Shown in pieces: positions 51,804-61,133 of a DNA stretch of 64,000 bases (position 1 is its first letter; each line of letters starts with the position of its first letter). The stretch is from Alsobacter metallidurans (GTDB lineage: Bacteria; Pseudomonadota; Alphaproteobacteria; Rhizobiales; Beijerinckiaceae). The position numbers and the translations under genes were made by a program. The notes beneath the pieces are model-generated. The model ran no database searches, was not told the DNA's origin, and worked only from the letters and a program-made list of their open reading frames with translations. Location: NCBI RefSeq assembly GCF_014636935.1, contig NZ_BMES01000002.1, positions 2,167,148 through 2,231,147 on the forward strand. Direction: 5' to 3'.

Positions 51804-52690
51804 CACAGTTCCTTCCGGATGTCGACGAAGCGGTTCAGCGCCGTGATGATCAGCAGCGTGATCGCCAGCAGGATCACGGCGTTCGCGGCCGCCGGCGGGA
51901 ATTGCAGGGCGTTGAGGCGGGTCTCGATGATCTTGCCCGCCGACGCGATCTGCTGGCCGCCCATCACGCCCACGGTCACGAAGTCGCCCATCACGATGGT
52001 GATCACGAAGATGGAGCCGATCACGATGCCGGGCTTGGCCAGCGGGATCACGACGTTCCACAGCGTCTGCCAGCCGGTCGCGCCGGCGTCATAGGCGGCT
52101 TCCAGCAGGCGCTTGTCGATGCGCGCCATGCTGTTGAAAATCGGGATCACCATGAAGAACGTGAACAGGTGCACGAAGGCCAGCACCACGGCGAAATCCG
52201 AGTAGAGCAGCCATTCCAGCGGCTCCTTGATGATCCCGAGCTTGATCAGGCCCTGGTTCACCAGCCCGTTGCGGCCGAGCAGCGGGATCCACGAGATCAT
52301 CCGGATCACGTTGGAGGTCCAGAACGGGATCGTGCAGATGATCGCGAGCGTCATCTGCGTGGTGACGCTCTGGACGTGGAAGGCCAGGAAGTACGCGATC
52401 GTGAACCCGATCACGAGCGTGAACAGCCAGACGAGGAAGCAGAACTTCACGGTGGAGACGTAGGTCTTCAGGATCGTGCAGAGGTCTGGCAGCTGGTCGT
52501 AGCAGCCCTCGAAGGTCTCCACGTAGCTGCGCACCGTGAAGCCCGGCAGGATCGCGTAGTCGTTGTAGTCCCAGAAGCTCACCATCACCACGAAGGCGAG
52601 CGGGATGATGAAGAACAGCGCGAACACGACGCCGAACGGCGCCGCCTGCGCCCAGGCCGGGAGAGAAAAGGGTTGGTCCTTCTTCGCCAT
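51803..52690 (-). CDS. PotB-type ABC transporter permease
   Basis: A 295-residue permease with six helices. The EAA loop is LLEAAYDAGATGWQTLWNVV. A somewhat long periplasmic loop with two Cys (EGCYDQLPDLCTILKTYVST) lies between helices 1 and 2. It pairs with the following PotC-type permease. Confidence 0.9.
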   Translation of the reverse strand: MAKKDQPFSLPAWAQAAPFGVVFALFFIIPLAFVVMVSFWDYNDYAILPGFTVRSYVETFEGCYDQLPDLCTILKTYVSTVKFCFLVWLFTLVIGFTIAYFLAFHVQSVTTQMTLAIICTIPFWTSNVIRMISWIPLLGRNGLVNQGLIKLGIIKEPLEWLLYSDFAVVLAFVHLFTFFMVIPIFNSMARIDKRLLEAAYDAGATGWQTLWNVVIPLAKPGIVIGSIFVITIVMGDFVTVGVMGGQQIASAGKIIETRLNALQFPPAAANAVILLAITLLIITALNRFVDIRKEL

Positions 52691-52714
52691 ACTGCCGGCA
52701 GGCTCCGGGTGTTT

Positions 52715-52823
52715 CCCTTCGCCCCGGAACGGGGAGAAGGTGGCGCGCAGCGCCGGATGAGGGGCGATTGCAGGGCTGAAACACCCTCACCCCAACCCTC
52801 TCCCCGTGACCGGGGAGAGGGGG
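52715..52823. repeat. G/C-tract inverted repeats inside the PotABCD-type operon
   Basis: CCCTTCGCCCCGGAACGGGG and CCCTCTCCCCGTGACCGGGG with GAGAGGG are the same kind of element as at 38 and 41.3 kb. They fill the 158-base gap between the binding-protein and first permease genes, and could lower permease expression relative to the binding protein. Confidence 0.6.
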
Positions 52824-52848
52824 CGCATTCTTCAGCCTGTAACGGCCA

Positions 52849-54144
52849 TCAAGCGGCGATGAACTCGTTCCACTTGCGGACCATGTAGTCGTTCTCGTCC
52901 ATCACGGCGTTCCAGCACGCGACATTGCCCATGCGGTCGTCATAGGAGCCGCCATCACGCTTGGAGCCGGCCTTCTCGAGCAGGGAGCCGTCGGGCGCCT
53001 TGATGTCGGCCTTGGCGGCCTTGCCTTCCATCCAGTAGCCCCACTCGTCCTCTGACATGAACTTCTTGGCGGTGGGAAGCACGGCCGAGTAGTAGCCCTG
53101 GCGGTTGAGGTAGGCGCCGGCCCAGCCCGACAGGAACCAGTTCACGAACTCGTAGGCCCATTCCTGCTTCTTGCCGGTGACGCCCTTCGACACGCAGAAG
53201 CCCGACGCCCAGGAGCGGTAGCCTTCCTTGAGCGGCTGGAACACGCACGGGATGCCCTTGGAGCGCACGGCCGTGACGGCCGGCGACCACATGGACTGGA
53301 TCACGGTCTCGCCCGACGCCATGAGGTTCACGGACTCGTTGAAGTCCTTCCAGAACGCGCGGAACTGACCGGCCTTCTTGGCCTCCGTCAGCACCTTCAT
53401 GGTCAGGTCGATCTCCTGCTTCGTCATGTTCCCCTTGTCGGGGTACTTGTAGAGGCCGGAGGCTTCCACCACCATCGCGGCGTCCATGATGCCGATCGAC
53501 GGGATGTTGAGGATCGAGGCCTTGCCCTTGAACTCGGGGTTCAGCAGCTCCTTCCAGCTCTCGATCGGACGCTTGATCAGGTCGGGGCGGATGCCGAGCG
53601 TGTCCGCGTTGTAGACGGTCGGGATCAGCGTCACCCACTCGGTGACGCCCTTGGCGAAGGCGGTCGAGTCCTTGCCTTCCAGGAACATCACCTTCTTGGG
53701 CGCGGTGCCCTGGTCGCCGATCTTCTTGCCGTTGGGCAGCTCGCCCTTGGTGAAGATCGGGGTAATGTTGTTGAATTCCTTGATCTTCTTGGCGTCGAGC
53801 GCCAGGATGTTCTTGGACGGGATCAGCTTTTTCAGGCTGAAATACTCGGTGTCCAGGATGTCGTAGGAGTTCGGCTGCGTGATCACGCGCTTGGTCACGT
53901 CGTCCGTCGTGGCCGAGATGTATTCCAGCGTGATGCCGGTGTCCTTGAACAGCTGCTTGTTGATGTCGTCGGACTGGTTCACGGCGGTGCCGAGATAGCG
54001 CAGCACCTTCTTTTCCTGAGACCAGACGGCCGGGAAGCCCGTGATCGCACCCGATCCTGCGGCCGCGCCCGCTGCCGCGCCAGCGCCCTTCAGCACCGAC
54101 CGGCGGGAGAGGCCCTGGGCCCCGTCCTTCGTTTCTTGCGTCAT
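52849..54144 (-). CDS. PotD-like ABC transporter substrate-binding protein
   Basis: A 431-residue binding protein with a Tat-type leader (GLSRRSVLKGAGAAAGAAAG). It has the PotD/PotF layout: VLRYLGTAVNQSDDINKQLF, SYDILDTEYFSLKKLIPSKN, WVTLIPTVYNADTLGIRPDL, KGKASILNIPSIG. It differs enough from true PotD that a polyamine ligand is uncertain; the co-encoded hydantoin/Asp racemase suggests an amino-acid-like ligand. ATG 54144 follows GGAGAGGGG; ATG 54174 is less likely. Confidence 0.87.
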   Translation of the reverse strand: MTQETKDGAQGLSRRSVLKGAGAAAGAAAGSGAITGFPAVWSQEKKVLRYLGTAVNQSDDINKQLFKDTGITLEYISATTDDVTKRVITQPNSYDILDTEYFSLKKLIPSKNILALDAKKIKEFNNITPIFTKGELPNGKKIGDQGTAPKKVMFLEGKDSTAFAKGVTEWVTLIPTVYNADTLGIRPDLIKRPIESWKELLNPEFKGKASILNIPSIGIMDAAMVVEASGLYKYPDKGNMTKQEIDLTMKVLTEAKKAGQFRAFWKDFNESVNLMASGETVIQSMWSPAVTAVRSKGIPCVFQPLKEGYRSWASGFCVSKGVTGKKQEWAYEFVNWFLSGWAGAYLNRQGYYSAVLPTAKKFMSEDEWGYWMEGKAAKADIKAPDGSLLEKAGSKRDGGSYDDRMGNVACWNAVMDENDYMVRKWNEFIAA

Positions 54145-54174
54145 ATGCCCCTCTCCTGCGTGATCCCTGGCCAT

Positions 54175-55179
54175 TCAGGCCACGGTTGAAAGCCTGTGTG
54201 CGTCGGCCTCGACCCAGCTCACCGCCACCCGGTCGCCGGGCTGGAGAGGCATGGCGTCGAACGCCGCTTCACTGATTTGGGCCGCGAGTTCGTTCGCCTG
54301 GCCGGCCTCGAGGCCGACCTGCACGAAGCTGCCCTGATACTCGACGTCGCGCACCACGGCCGGCATGGCCGAGCCCACAAGGGCGGTCGCGCCCTCCAGC
54401 GGGGTCAGCGACAGCCGGTCGGCCCGCACCGCGATCTGGCCCTGCGGGACGTCGATCACGTTGTGGCCGCCCATGAAGCGGGCCACGAAGGCGGTGCGCG
54501 GCGCGTTGAAGACCTCGCGCGGCGTACCCGCCTGCTCGATGATCCCCTGGTTCATCACCACCACGAGGTCGGCGAGCGCCATGGCCTCGTCCTGCCCGTG
54601 CGTGACGTGCACGAAGGTGATGCCGAGCTCCTTCTGGAGGCGCTTCAATTCGGCCCGCATCTTGATGCGCAGGAACGGATCCAGCGCCGAGAGCGGCTCG
54701 TCGAGCAAAAGGATCTGCGGTTCGGTGATCAGCGCCCGCGCGAGCGCCACGCGCTGCTGTTGCCCGCCCGAGAGCTGCGCCGGGAGCCGCTCCGCATAGG
54801 GCGTCATCGCGACGAGATCGAGCAGCTCCATCGCCTTGGCGCGGCGCGTTTCCTTGTCGATCCCGCGCATCTTCAGCGAGAACGCGACGTTGTCCACGCA
54901 GGTGAGATGCGGAAACAGCGCGTAGCTCTGGAACATCATTGCGGTGCCGCGCTGGGCCGGCGGCAGGTCGGTGACGTTGTGCGGGCCGAGCAGCACGTCG
55001 CCGTCCGTCACGGCCTCGTGGCCGGCGATCATGCGCAGCGTCGTGGACTTGCCGCAGCCGGATGGTCCGAGCAGGCAGCAATAGGCGCCGCCCTCGACCT
55101 TGAGGTCGATTGCGTCCACGGCCGTGGTCTGGCCGTAGCGCTTGGTCACCTTCACGAGTTCGAGCGTCGAGCCCTTCAC
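54175..55179 (-). CDS. PotA-type ABC transporter ATP-binding protein
   Basis: A 334-residue ATPase: Walker A GPSGCGKST, Q-loop MMFQSYALFPHLTC, signature LSGGQQQRVALARAL, Walker B ILLLDEPLSALDPFLR, H-loop THGQDEAMALADL, then a TOBE_2 domain from about 235. It is the first gene of the minus-strand importer operon; the 30-base gap to the binding-protein gene implies co-transcription. Confidence 0.92.
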   Translation of the reverse strand: MKGSTLELVKVTKRYGQTTAVDAIDLKVEGGAYCCLLGPSGCGKSTTLRMIAGHEAVTDGDVLLGPHNVTDLPPAQRGTAMMFQSYALFPHLTCVDNVAFSLKMRGIDKETRRAKAMELLDLVAMTPYAERLPAQLSGGQQQRVALARALITEPQILLLDEPLSALDPFLRIKMRAELKRLQKELGITFVHVTHGQDEAMALADLVVVMNQGIIEQAGTPREVFNAPRTAFVARFMGGHNVIDVPQGQIAVRADRLSLTPLEGATALVGSAMPAVVRDVEYQGSFVQVGLEAGQANELAAQISEAAFDAMPLQPGDRVAVSWVEADAHRLSTVA

Positions 55180-55499
55180 GCACTTCTCCCTGCTGCCGGC
55201 TCACTTACAAGCCGCGTGCCAAGCCGGGGCGGCCGGACCGGCTGGGCCGGATCTGGCCCGGGAGCGCCGTGTGCGGGAGGGCTCCAGCCGGATAAGCTGA
55301 AGCTTGACATTATAGGCGCCTAGAATCCAGGCGAATTGCCTCTTTTCAAAGCGCGACCACGTTGATTGGTGGGAGGCTGCTTGCGCTGGCGATTATGACC
55401 AAGTCAGGCTTTGCGGACGCAATGATCCGGCGCGTTGATCCCCGGGCCAGGCCCGGGGATGTCGGGGTAGAGGACGACGGGTAAGACGCTGGACGCCGC
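55180..55499 (-). promoter_or_regulatory. Upstream region of the PotABCD-type operon with operator over TATAAT
   Basis: This 320-base gap has no gene. On the minus strand TATAAT lies at 55309-55314 and is the best -10; no clear -35 is present at 17 bases. The 18-bp near-palindrome ATTATAGGCGCCTAGAAT (55309-55326; inner TAGGCGCCTA perfect) covers that -10, as a repressor operator would. A short family-B-like CCCCGGG/CCCGGGG remnant lies at about 55440-55460, next to the stop of the Liv-type binding-protein gene. Confidence 0.5.
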
Positions 55500-56729
55500 T
55501 CAGCCGCCGAGTTCGCCGCTGATCACCGGCCCGAACAGCTGCCACTTCTCGCCATCGAACTTCTGCATCTGCATCTGCTCGATGGGGAAGAAGTCGGTCG
55601 GGCTCGTATTCATGGTAATGCCCGGGATCAGCACGTTCAGCGACACGTTCTTCAGGTTCGCGGCCTGTTTCATGACGTTATCGCGCGTGAGGTCGTCGCC
55701 GGCCTGCTTCAGCACCTGAACGAGCGTCTGCGCCGACGCGTAGCCGTAGACCGTGAAGCTCGACGTGCGATCGCCATCCGGGAAGTACTTGTCCATGAAG
55801 GCCGTCCACTCCTTCATGCCGGCGTCGTCCTTCCAGGTCGGATCGGTGGCGTCCTTCAGGTAGGCGGTGGAAAGCACGCCCTTGGCGTTCTCGAGCCCGG
55901 CGGGCTTCATCACCGAACCGGCCGAGTTCGACACGTTGTTGACGATGTGCATCGGCTTCCAGCCGAGATCGCCCGCCTTGCGGATCGCCTGCGCGGCGAA
56001 TTTCGGCGTGGCGACGTTCACGAACACGTCTGCGCCGGAGGATTGCAGCTTCACCATCTGCGAATCCACGGTGGGTTCGGACACCTCATAGCCCGCCTCG
56101 GCGACGATCATGGACGCCTTGGCCCCAAGCCCGTCCTTGAGGCCCTTCAGCAGGTCCTTGCCGTAGTCGTCGTTCTGGAACAGCACCGCGATCTTGCTGT
56201 CGGGCTTGTTGTCCAGGATGTACTTGGCGTAGATCCGGCCCTCCGACTGGTAGTTCGGCTGCCAGCCCATCGTATAGGGCGAGGTCTTCGGGTTGTCGCC
56301 GAAGCGCGTCGCCCCGGTGGCGACAAAGAGCTGCGGCACCTTCTTGGCGTTCATGTATTTCTGGATCGCCGCGTTCGACGCGGTGCCGAGCGGCTGGAAG
56401 ATGAAGAGCACCTCGTCGCTCTCCACAAGCTTGCGCGCCTGCTCGACGGTCTTGGGCGGCGAGTAGCCGTCGTCATACGAGATGAAGTTGACCTTGCGGC
56501 CGTTGATGCCGCCCTCGGCGTTGACCTTGTCGAAATAGGCCTTCTGGGTCTTGGCGATTAGCGCATAGGCGGAAGCCGGCCCGCTATACGGCATGATGTT
56601 GCCGATCTTGATCTCCGTGTCAGTCACGCCCGGGTCGTATTTCTTTTGCGCCCACGCGGGCGCGGCGGCGAGCGCCGCGATCCCGAGCGTCGCCGCAAGG
56701 GCGCCAAGTCGTTGAGCTGTTCTGGCCAT
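55500..56729 (-). CDS. Liv-type ABC transporter substrate-binding protein
   Basis: A 409-residue periplasmic protein with a Sec signal (cleavage after AWAQ, about 27). Mature motifs: DTEIKIGNIMPYSGPASAYA, NAEGGINGRKVNFISYDDGY, PKTVEQARKLVESDEV, and VLFQNDDYGKDLLKGLKDGL. It belongs to the Peripla_BP_6 group that binds branched-chain amino acids, amides or aromatic and dicarboxylic acids. It is the last gene of the IclR-liv operon. Confidence 0.93.
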   Translation of the reverse strand: MARTAQRLGALAATLGIAALAAAPAWAQKKYDPGVTDTEIKIGNIMPYSGPASAYALIAKTQKAYFDKVNAEGGINGRKVNFISYDDGYSPPKTVEQARKLVESDEVLFIFQPLGTASNAAIQKYMNAKKVPQLFVATGATRFGDNPKTSPYTMGWQPNYQSEGRIYAKYILDNKPDSKIAVLFQNDDYGKDLLKGLKDGLGAKASMIVAEAGYEVSEPTVDSQMVKLQSSGADVFVNVATPKFAAQAIRKAGDLGWKPMHIVNNVSNSAGSVMKPAGLENAKGVLSTAYLKDATDPTWKDDAGMKEWTAFMDKYFPDGDRTSSFTVYGYASAQTLVQVLKQAGDDLTRDNVMKQAANLKNVSLNVLIPGITMNTSPTDFFPIEQMQMQKFDGEKWQLFGPVISGELGG

Positions 56730-56758
56730 GGTCGAAATCCTCCCGGTGGGTTTGCGGA

Positions 56759-57796
56759 TCAGGGTCTGCGCCCTGGTTGCGAGAAACGGGCGCCGAGCGA
56801 GCGGGCGAGCCCGCCCACCCCTCCCGGCGCCGCATAGATGATGAGGATCAGCAGCACGCCGTACACCGCGCCCGACAGGCCCTTGGAGACGTGCTCGGCC
56901 AGGTTCGGGATGAACATCACGAAGGCGCCGCCCGCGAGCGCGCCCGGCAGCCAGCCGACGCCCCCGACCACGAGCCCGACGAACAGCGAGACCGACAGCG
57001 CGAACGTGAAGCTGTCCGGGGCCACGAACTGCACCACAATCGCGCCCAGCGCCCCGGCGACGCCCGTGTAGGCGGCGCTCACCCCGAAGGCGAGCGACTT
57101 GTAGAGCGCCGTGTTCACCCCCATCGAACGCGCCGCGATGGGGTTGTCGCGGATGGCGAGCAGCGCCCGCCCGCTGCGGCTATGGACGAGGTTGCGGGCC
57201 GCCCAATAGAGCAGAAGCCCGACCGCCAGCGTGAAGTAGAACAGCCACTGGTCCTGGCTCATCGGCAGCCCGAAAGGCGGGTCCGGCTTGGTGACGATCA
57301 CGCCCTGCACGCCGCCGGTCCAGTGCTCCAGCGGCCCGAGCTTCAGGAATTGCGGCGTCGCCACCGCGAGCGCGAAGGTCGCGAGCGCGAGATAGACCCC
57401 TTCCAGCCGCAAGGCCGGCAGGCCGAACAGAAATCCGGCCACGAAACAGACCACGCCCGCGACCGGCAGCGTCCACGCATAACCCAGCCCCGCGCTTTCC
57501 ATCAGGATCGCAGCCGAATAGGCCCCCACCGCGTAGAACGCGCCATGGCCGAGCGAGAACTGGCCGCTGATCCCGGTCAGCAGGTTCAGCCCCAGGATCG
57601 CGATGGCGTAGACGAGCGCCATGGTGAGCTGGAAGGTGACGAAGTTCTTCAGAAACAACGGCGCGACCGCCAGCGCGACCACCACCGCGATCCCGAACCA
57701 GGCTGAGCCTGCGGCCCCGCGAACCCGGGGCTGCGCCTCGCGTGCGGGAGCCGCCTCGCGGCTCGGCAGGATCTCGGCGCTGTGCTCGATCGTCAT
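56759..57796 (-). CDS. Liv-type ABC transporter permease LivM
   Basis: A 345-residue permease with about ten helices. Family block GISGQFSLGHGAFYAVGAYS and the coupling loop DNPIAARSMGVNTALYKSLA are clear. The N-terminus is a polar 30-residue cytoplasmic stretch. One base separates it from livH. Confidence 0.93.
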   Translation of the reverse strand: MTIEHSAEILPSREAAPAREAQPRVRGAAGSAWFGIAVVVALAVAPLFLKNFVTFQLTMALVYAIAILGLNLLTGISGQFSLGHGAFYAVGAYSAAILMESAGLGYAWTLPVAGVVCFVAGFLFGLPALRLEGVYLALATFALAVATPQFLKLGPLEHWTGGVQGVIVTKPDPPFGLPMSQDQWLFYFTLAVGLLLYWAARNLVHSRSGRALLAIRDNPIAARSMGVNTALYKSLAFGVSAAYTGVAGALGAIVVQFVAPDSFTFALSVSLFVGLVVGGVGWLPGALAGGAFVMFIPNLAEHVSKGLSGAVYGVLLILIIYAAPGGVGGLARSLGARFSQPGRRP

Positions 57797-57797
57797 C

Positions 57798-58676
57798 CTA
57801 GACCCTCTGCACGCTGACGCGGCCGAACAGGCCGTTGGGCTTCACGACCAGCACGCCAACGATCAAGAACAGCGCAATGGGCAGCTTCAGCTCGCCGCCG
57901 ATCACCGGGATGTAGGTCCCGGCCAGATTCTCGACGACGCCCACCGCGAAGCCGCCCAGCACCGCCCCGGCAGGACTGTTGAGGCCGCCCAGCACCGCCC
58001 CGGCGAAGCCGTAGAGCAAGATGGAGAGCATCATGTTCGGCTCCAGGAACACCACCGGGGCGATCAGCATCCCGGCGATGGCCCCGATGGCGGACGCCAT
58101 CCCCCAGCCGAGCGCGATCATCCAGCCGACCCGCACGCCGACGAGCCGCGCCGACTCGGGGTTGGCGGCCGCCGCCCGCATCGCGAGCCCGATGCGGGTG
58201 AAGCGAAAGAAGACGTACAGGAAGGCGAGGATCACCAGCGTCGCCCCGATCATGCCGGCCTGATGCGCGCCGATCAGGCGCGAGCCGAGAAACGGCCCGG
58301 ACCCGAACGGGCTCGGGAACGGCTTCACGCTGAAGTCCCACAGAAAGCCCGCGACGCTGTTCAGGATGGCGAAGAGCGCGATGAACACCACCACGTGGCT
58401 CAGCACCGGCGCGTCCTTGAGCGGCTTGAACACGACGCGCTCAATCGCGACGCCGCCCACGAACGAGATCGCGAGCGTGAGCCCGAACGCCACCCAGTAG
58501 GGCGCGCCCCATTGCATGAGCTGCCAGGCGATAAAGGTCGAGAACATCGCCATTTCGCCTTGGGCGAAGTTCAGGTGGTCGATGGCCTGGTAGATCATCA
58601 CCACGGCCAGCGCCATGCAGGCGTAGATCGCGCCGCTCGCCAACCCGGCCAGGATCTGCTGCAGGAGAAGATCCAT
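57798..58676 (-). CDS. Liv-type ABC transporter permease LivH
   Basis: A 292-residue permease with about eight helices, beginning DLLLQQILAGLASGAIYACM. DHLNFAQGEMAMFSTFIAWQ and the coupling loop NPESARLVGVRVGWMIALGW are typical. It is three bases from livF and one base from livM. Confidence 0.93.
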   Translation of the reverse strand: MDLLLQQILAGLASGAIYACMALAVVMIYQAIDHLNFAQGEMAMFSTFIAWQLMQWGAPYWVAFGLTLAISFVGGVAIERVVFKPLKDAPVLSHVVVFIALFAILNSVAGFLWDFSVKPFPSPFGSGPFLGSRLIGAHQAGMIGATLVILAFLYVFFRFTRIGLAMRAAAANPESARLVGVRVGWMIALGWGMASAIGAIAGMLIAPVVFLEPNMMLSILLYGFAGAVLGGLNSPAGAVLGGFAVGVVENLAGTYIPVIGGELKLPIALFLIVGVLVVKPNGLFGRVSVQRV

Positions 58677-58679
58677 CCG

Positions 58680-59393
58680 TCAGTACCCCAGATAGGCTTT
58701 GCGGACGCCCTCGTCCTGCCGCAGCGCCGCCGAGGGGCCGGACAACACGATGCGGCCGGTTTCGATCAAATAGGCCTGGTCTGCGAGGTCGAGCGCGAGA
58801 TCCGCGTTCTGCTCCACGATCAGCATGCTGACCTTCTGTTCGCGGTTCACACGCGCCAGCGTCTCGAAGAGTTCGCGCACCACCAGCGGCGCCAGCCCGA
58901 AGGAGGGCTCGTCGAGCAGCATCAGGCGCGGCCGCAGCATCAGGGCGCGCGCCACGGCGAGCATCTGCTGCTCGCCGCCCGAGAGGGTGCCGGCCTGCTG
59001 CGTGCGGCGCTTCTCCAGAATGGGGAAGGTTGCAAACATCCGGTCCATGTCGTCCCGGATCCCGTTTTTGTCGCGCCGCGTCGTGGCGCCGAGTTCGAGA
59101 TTTTCCTCCACGCTGAACCGCGCGAAGGTGCCGCGTCCTTGCGGCACATGCGCGATGCCGAGCCGGACGACGTCCTCGGTGGAGCGCCCCGCGATGGGTC
59201 GCCCCTCGAACAGGATGTCGCCGCTCGTGCGGATCATCGCGCAAAGGGCCCGCAACGTCGTTGTCTTGCCCGCCCCGTTGGCGCCGAGCAACGTGGTGAC
59301 GCCGCCTTCGTCGAGGCTGAAATCGAGCCCGTGCAGCGCCTGCACGGCGCCGTAGGACGCTCTCAAGCCCCGGACCTCCAGCAGGGACGTCAT
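58680..59393 (-). CDS. Liv-type ABC transporter ATP-binding protein LivF
   Basis: A 237-residue ATPase: Walker A GANGAGKTT, signature LSGGEQQMLAVARAL, Walker B LMLLDEPSFGLAP, H-loop LIVEQNADLAL. Its start overlaps the livG stop by four bases (ATGA). Confidence 0.93.
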   Translation of the reverse strand: MTSLLEVRGLRASYGAVQALHGLDFSLDEGGVTTLLGANGAGKTTTLRALCAMIRTSGDILFEGRPIAGRSTEDVVRLGIAHVPQGRGTFARFSVEENLELGATTRRDKNGIRDDMDRMFATFPILEKRRTQQAGTLSGGEQQMLAVARALMLRPRLMLLDEPSFGLAPLVVRELFETLARVNREQKVSMLIVEQNADLALDLADQAYLIETGRIVLSGPSAALRQDEGVRKAYLGY

Positions 59394-60169
59394 GCCGCCT
59401 TGTCCCCCAGATAGGCGCGGATCACGTCCGGGTCGCGCTGCACCTCGGCGGGCGTGCCTTCGGCCAGCTTGCGGCCGAAGTTGAGCGCCACGACCCGATC
59501 GGCGATCGACATCACGAGGCCCATGTGGTGCTCCACCAGCAGCACCGAGACGCCGCGCTCGTCGCGGATGCGGCGGATCAGCCGGCCGAGTTCGTGAACC
59601 TCGTCGTGATTGAGGCCGCCGGCCGGCTCGTCCAGCAGCAGCAGCTTGGGCCGCGTCGCAAGGGCGCGCGCCAATTCCACGCGCTTTTGCGTGCCGAACG
59701 GCAAGCCGCCCACCGGCGCGTCGGCGACGGACTCCAGCCCAAGCCAGCTGAGGATTTCGTGCACCCGCTCCAGTGAATCTCGCTCGGTGCGCTTGGCGGC
59801 CGGCAGCCGCAGGGCGTCGCCGATCATGCTCGACCGGGTGCGCGCATGGCCGCCCACCAGCGCGTTGTCGCGCACCGAAAGGCGCTGAAACAGCGCCACG
59901 TTCTGGAACGTGCGGCCAATGCCGATCTCGGCGATCCGGTGCGCCGCGCGCCCGAGAATGCTGGCGCCTTCCAGCCGGATGTCGCCGGAGGTGGGGTGGT
60001 AGAGCCGGCTCAGGCAGTTGAACAGCGTGGTCTTGCCTGCGCCGTTGGGCCCGATCAGCCCAAGGATATGTCCGGCGCGCTGATCGAAGCTGACGCCGTC
60101 CAGCGCCGTGATGCCGCCAAACGTGACGCGAATGTCGGCCACCCGCAGAAGCGGCTCGGCGCCGCTCAT
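59390..60169 (-). CDS. Liv-type ABC transporter ATP-binding protein LivG
   Basis: A 259-residue ATPase: Walker A GPNGAGKTT, Q-loop TFQNVALFQRLSV, Walker B LLLLDEPAGGLNHDEVHE, H-loop LLVEHHMGLVMSIADRVVAL. The sequence before Walker B, LPFGTQKRVELARAL, is the LivG-type signature. It follows the IclR gene with a gap of 42 bases, probably in the same transcript. Confidence 0.93.
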   Translation of the reverse strand: MSGAEPLLRVADIRVTFGGITALDGVSFDQRAGHILGLIGPNGAGKTTLFNCLSRLYHPTSGDIRLEGASILGRAAHRIAEIGIGRTFQNVALFQRLSVRDNALVGGHARTRSSMIGDALRLPAAKRTERDSLERVHEILSWLGLESVADAPVGGLPFGTQKRVELARALATRPKLLLLDEPAGGLNHDEVHELGRLIRRIRDERGVSVLLVEHHMGLVMSIADRVVALNFGRKLAEGTPAEVQRDPDVIRAYLGDKAA

Positions 60170-60211
60170 GCGCGCCCCGTCAGCAGGGTCGTGTCGCCGG
60201 CCAAAGCTGCG

Positions 60212-61102
60212 TCAGCCGGCCTCCTCGGGGACGATCGCATGAGGGTTCCCTCCCGTGTGGGCGCGGGCCGCTTGGCGGCCTCGTTGTTCTGGTTGTGATG
60301 GGCGGGGCGAGGCCCCGTTGAGCGTCGCCTCCACGGACCGCACCAAGGCGACCAGGCGCGGCCCGATGTCGTTTTCGAGCCGGTCGCGCGTGAAGCGGAA
60401 CGCGGGCGCGCCGCAGTTGAACGCCATCGGCCGGCTGCCGTCGTGCGGGATGAAGGGCGCGCCGACCGAATGGACGTCGTCCTGCCACTCGCCGACCGAG
60501 ATCGTGAAGCCCCGCCGGGCATGAAACTCCAGCGCCCGCTCGACGCCGTCGCGCACCTGCGGCCAGCGCGCGCCATAGCGCGGCGCCATCTGCAGCAATT
60601 GCTGCTCGCGCTCATGCGCCGGCAGCACGGCCAGATAGGCGCGCCCCATCGCGGTGGTCGCCATGGGAATGCGCGAGCCGATGTCGAGCCGCACCGTGAA
60701 CGCGGATTCGCCGCGCGCCTGGCTCACATAGATCATGCTGTTGCGGTCCGGCCCGCCCAGCGCCACCGCGCCGCCCGCAAGGTCGGCCAGTTCCTGCATG
60801 GGGATCTGCGCCACATGCCGGACGCCCAGATTGGCGAGCGCCGCATAGCCTAGCGCCAGCGCGGCCGGCGCCAGCTCGTACTTGCCGAAGCGCGGCACGG
60901 CCGTGAGATAGCCAAGGCGCGTGAGCGTGTAAGTGAGGCGCGTGACGGTGGGCTTCGGCAGGCCCGTCCGGACCGCGATCTCGTGATTGCCCAGGAGGCC
61001 GTCGCCCGGCTTGAAGGCCCGCAGCACGTCGAGGCCGCGCGCCAGCGCAACCACGAACTTGCGGTCGCTCTCCCCGTCGGCGCTGGCGTCCCTCTCCGGC
61101 AT
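60212..61102 (-). CDS. IclR-family transcriptional regulator
   Basis: A 296-residue regulator. The winged helix-turn-helix is at about 18-80 (ARGLDVLRAFKPGDGLLGNH, TGLPKPTVTRLTYTLTRLGY) and the effector-binding domain follows (IPMATTAMGRAYLAVLPAHE, EWQDDVHSVGAPFIPHDGSR). The last 35 residues (from PRPSQPEQRGRQ) are disordered and unusual. It is the first gene of the liv operon and divergent from the acyl-CoA ligase; an operator with the expected IclR layout lies between them. Confidence 0.92.
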   Translation of the reverse strand: MPERDASADGESDRKFVVALARGLDVLRAFKPGDGLLGNHEIAVRTGLPKPTVTRLTYTLTRLGYLTAVPRFGKYELAPAALALGYAALANLGVRHVAQIPMQELADLAGGAVALGGPDRNSMIYVSQARGESAFTVRLDIGSRIPMATTAMGRAYLAVLPAHEREQQLLQMAPRYGARWPQVRDGVERALEFHARRGFTISVGEWQDDVHSVGAPFIPHDGSRPMAFNCGAPAFRFTRDRLENDIGPRLVALVRSVEATLNGASPRPSQPEQRGRQAARAHTGGNPHAIVPEEAG

Positions 61103-61133
61103 TCATGCTCCTTCTGGCCGAGGCCGTGAGCCG

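Noticed and set aside
50913-55179. Assigning the importer as a spermidine/putrescine transporter
   Set aside because: The PotABCD likeness is at family level only, and the racemase in the operon argues for another ligand, so no pot symbols were given.
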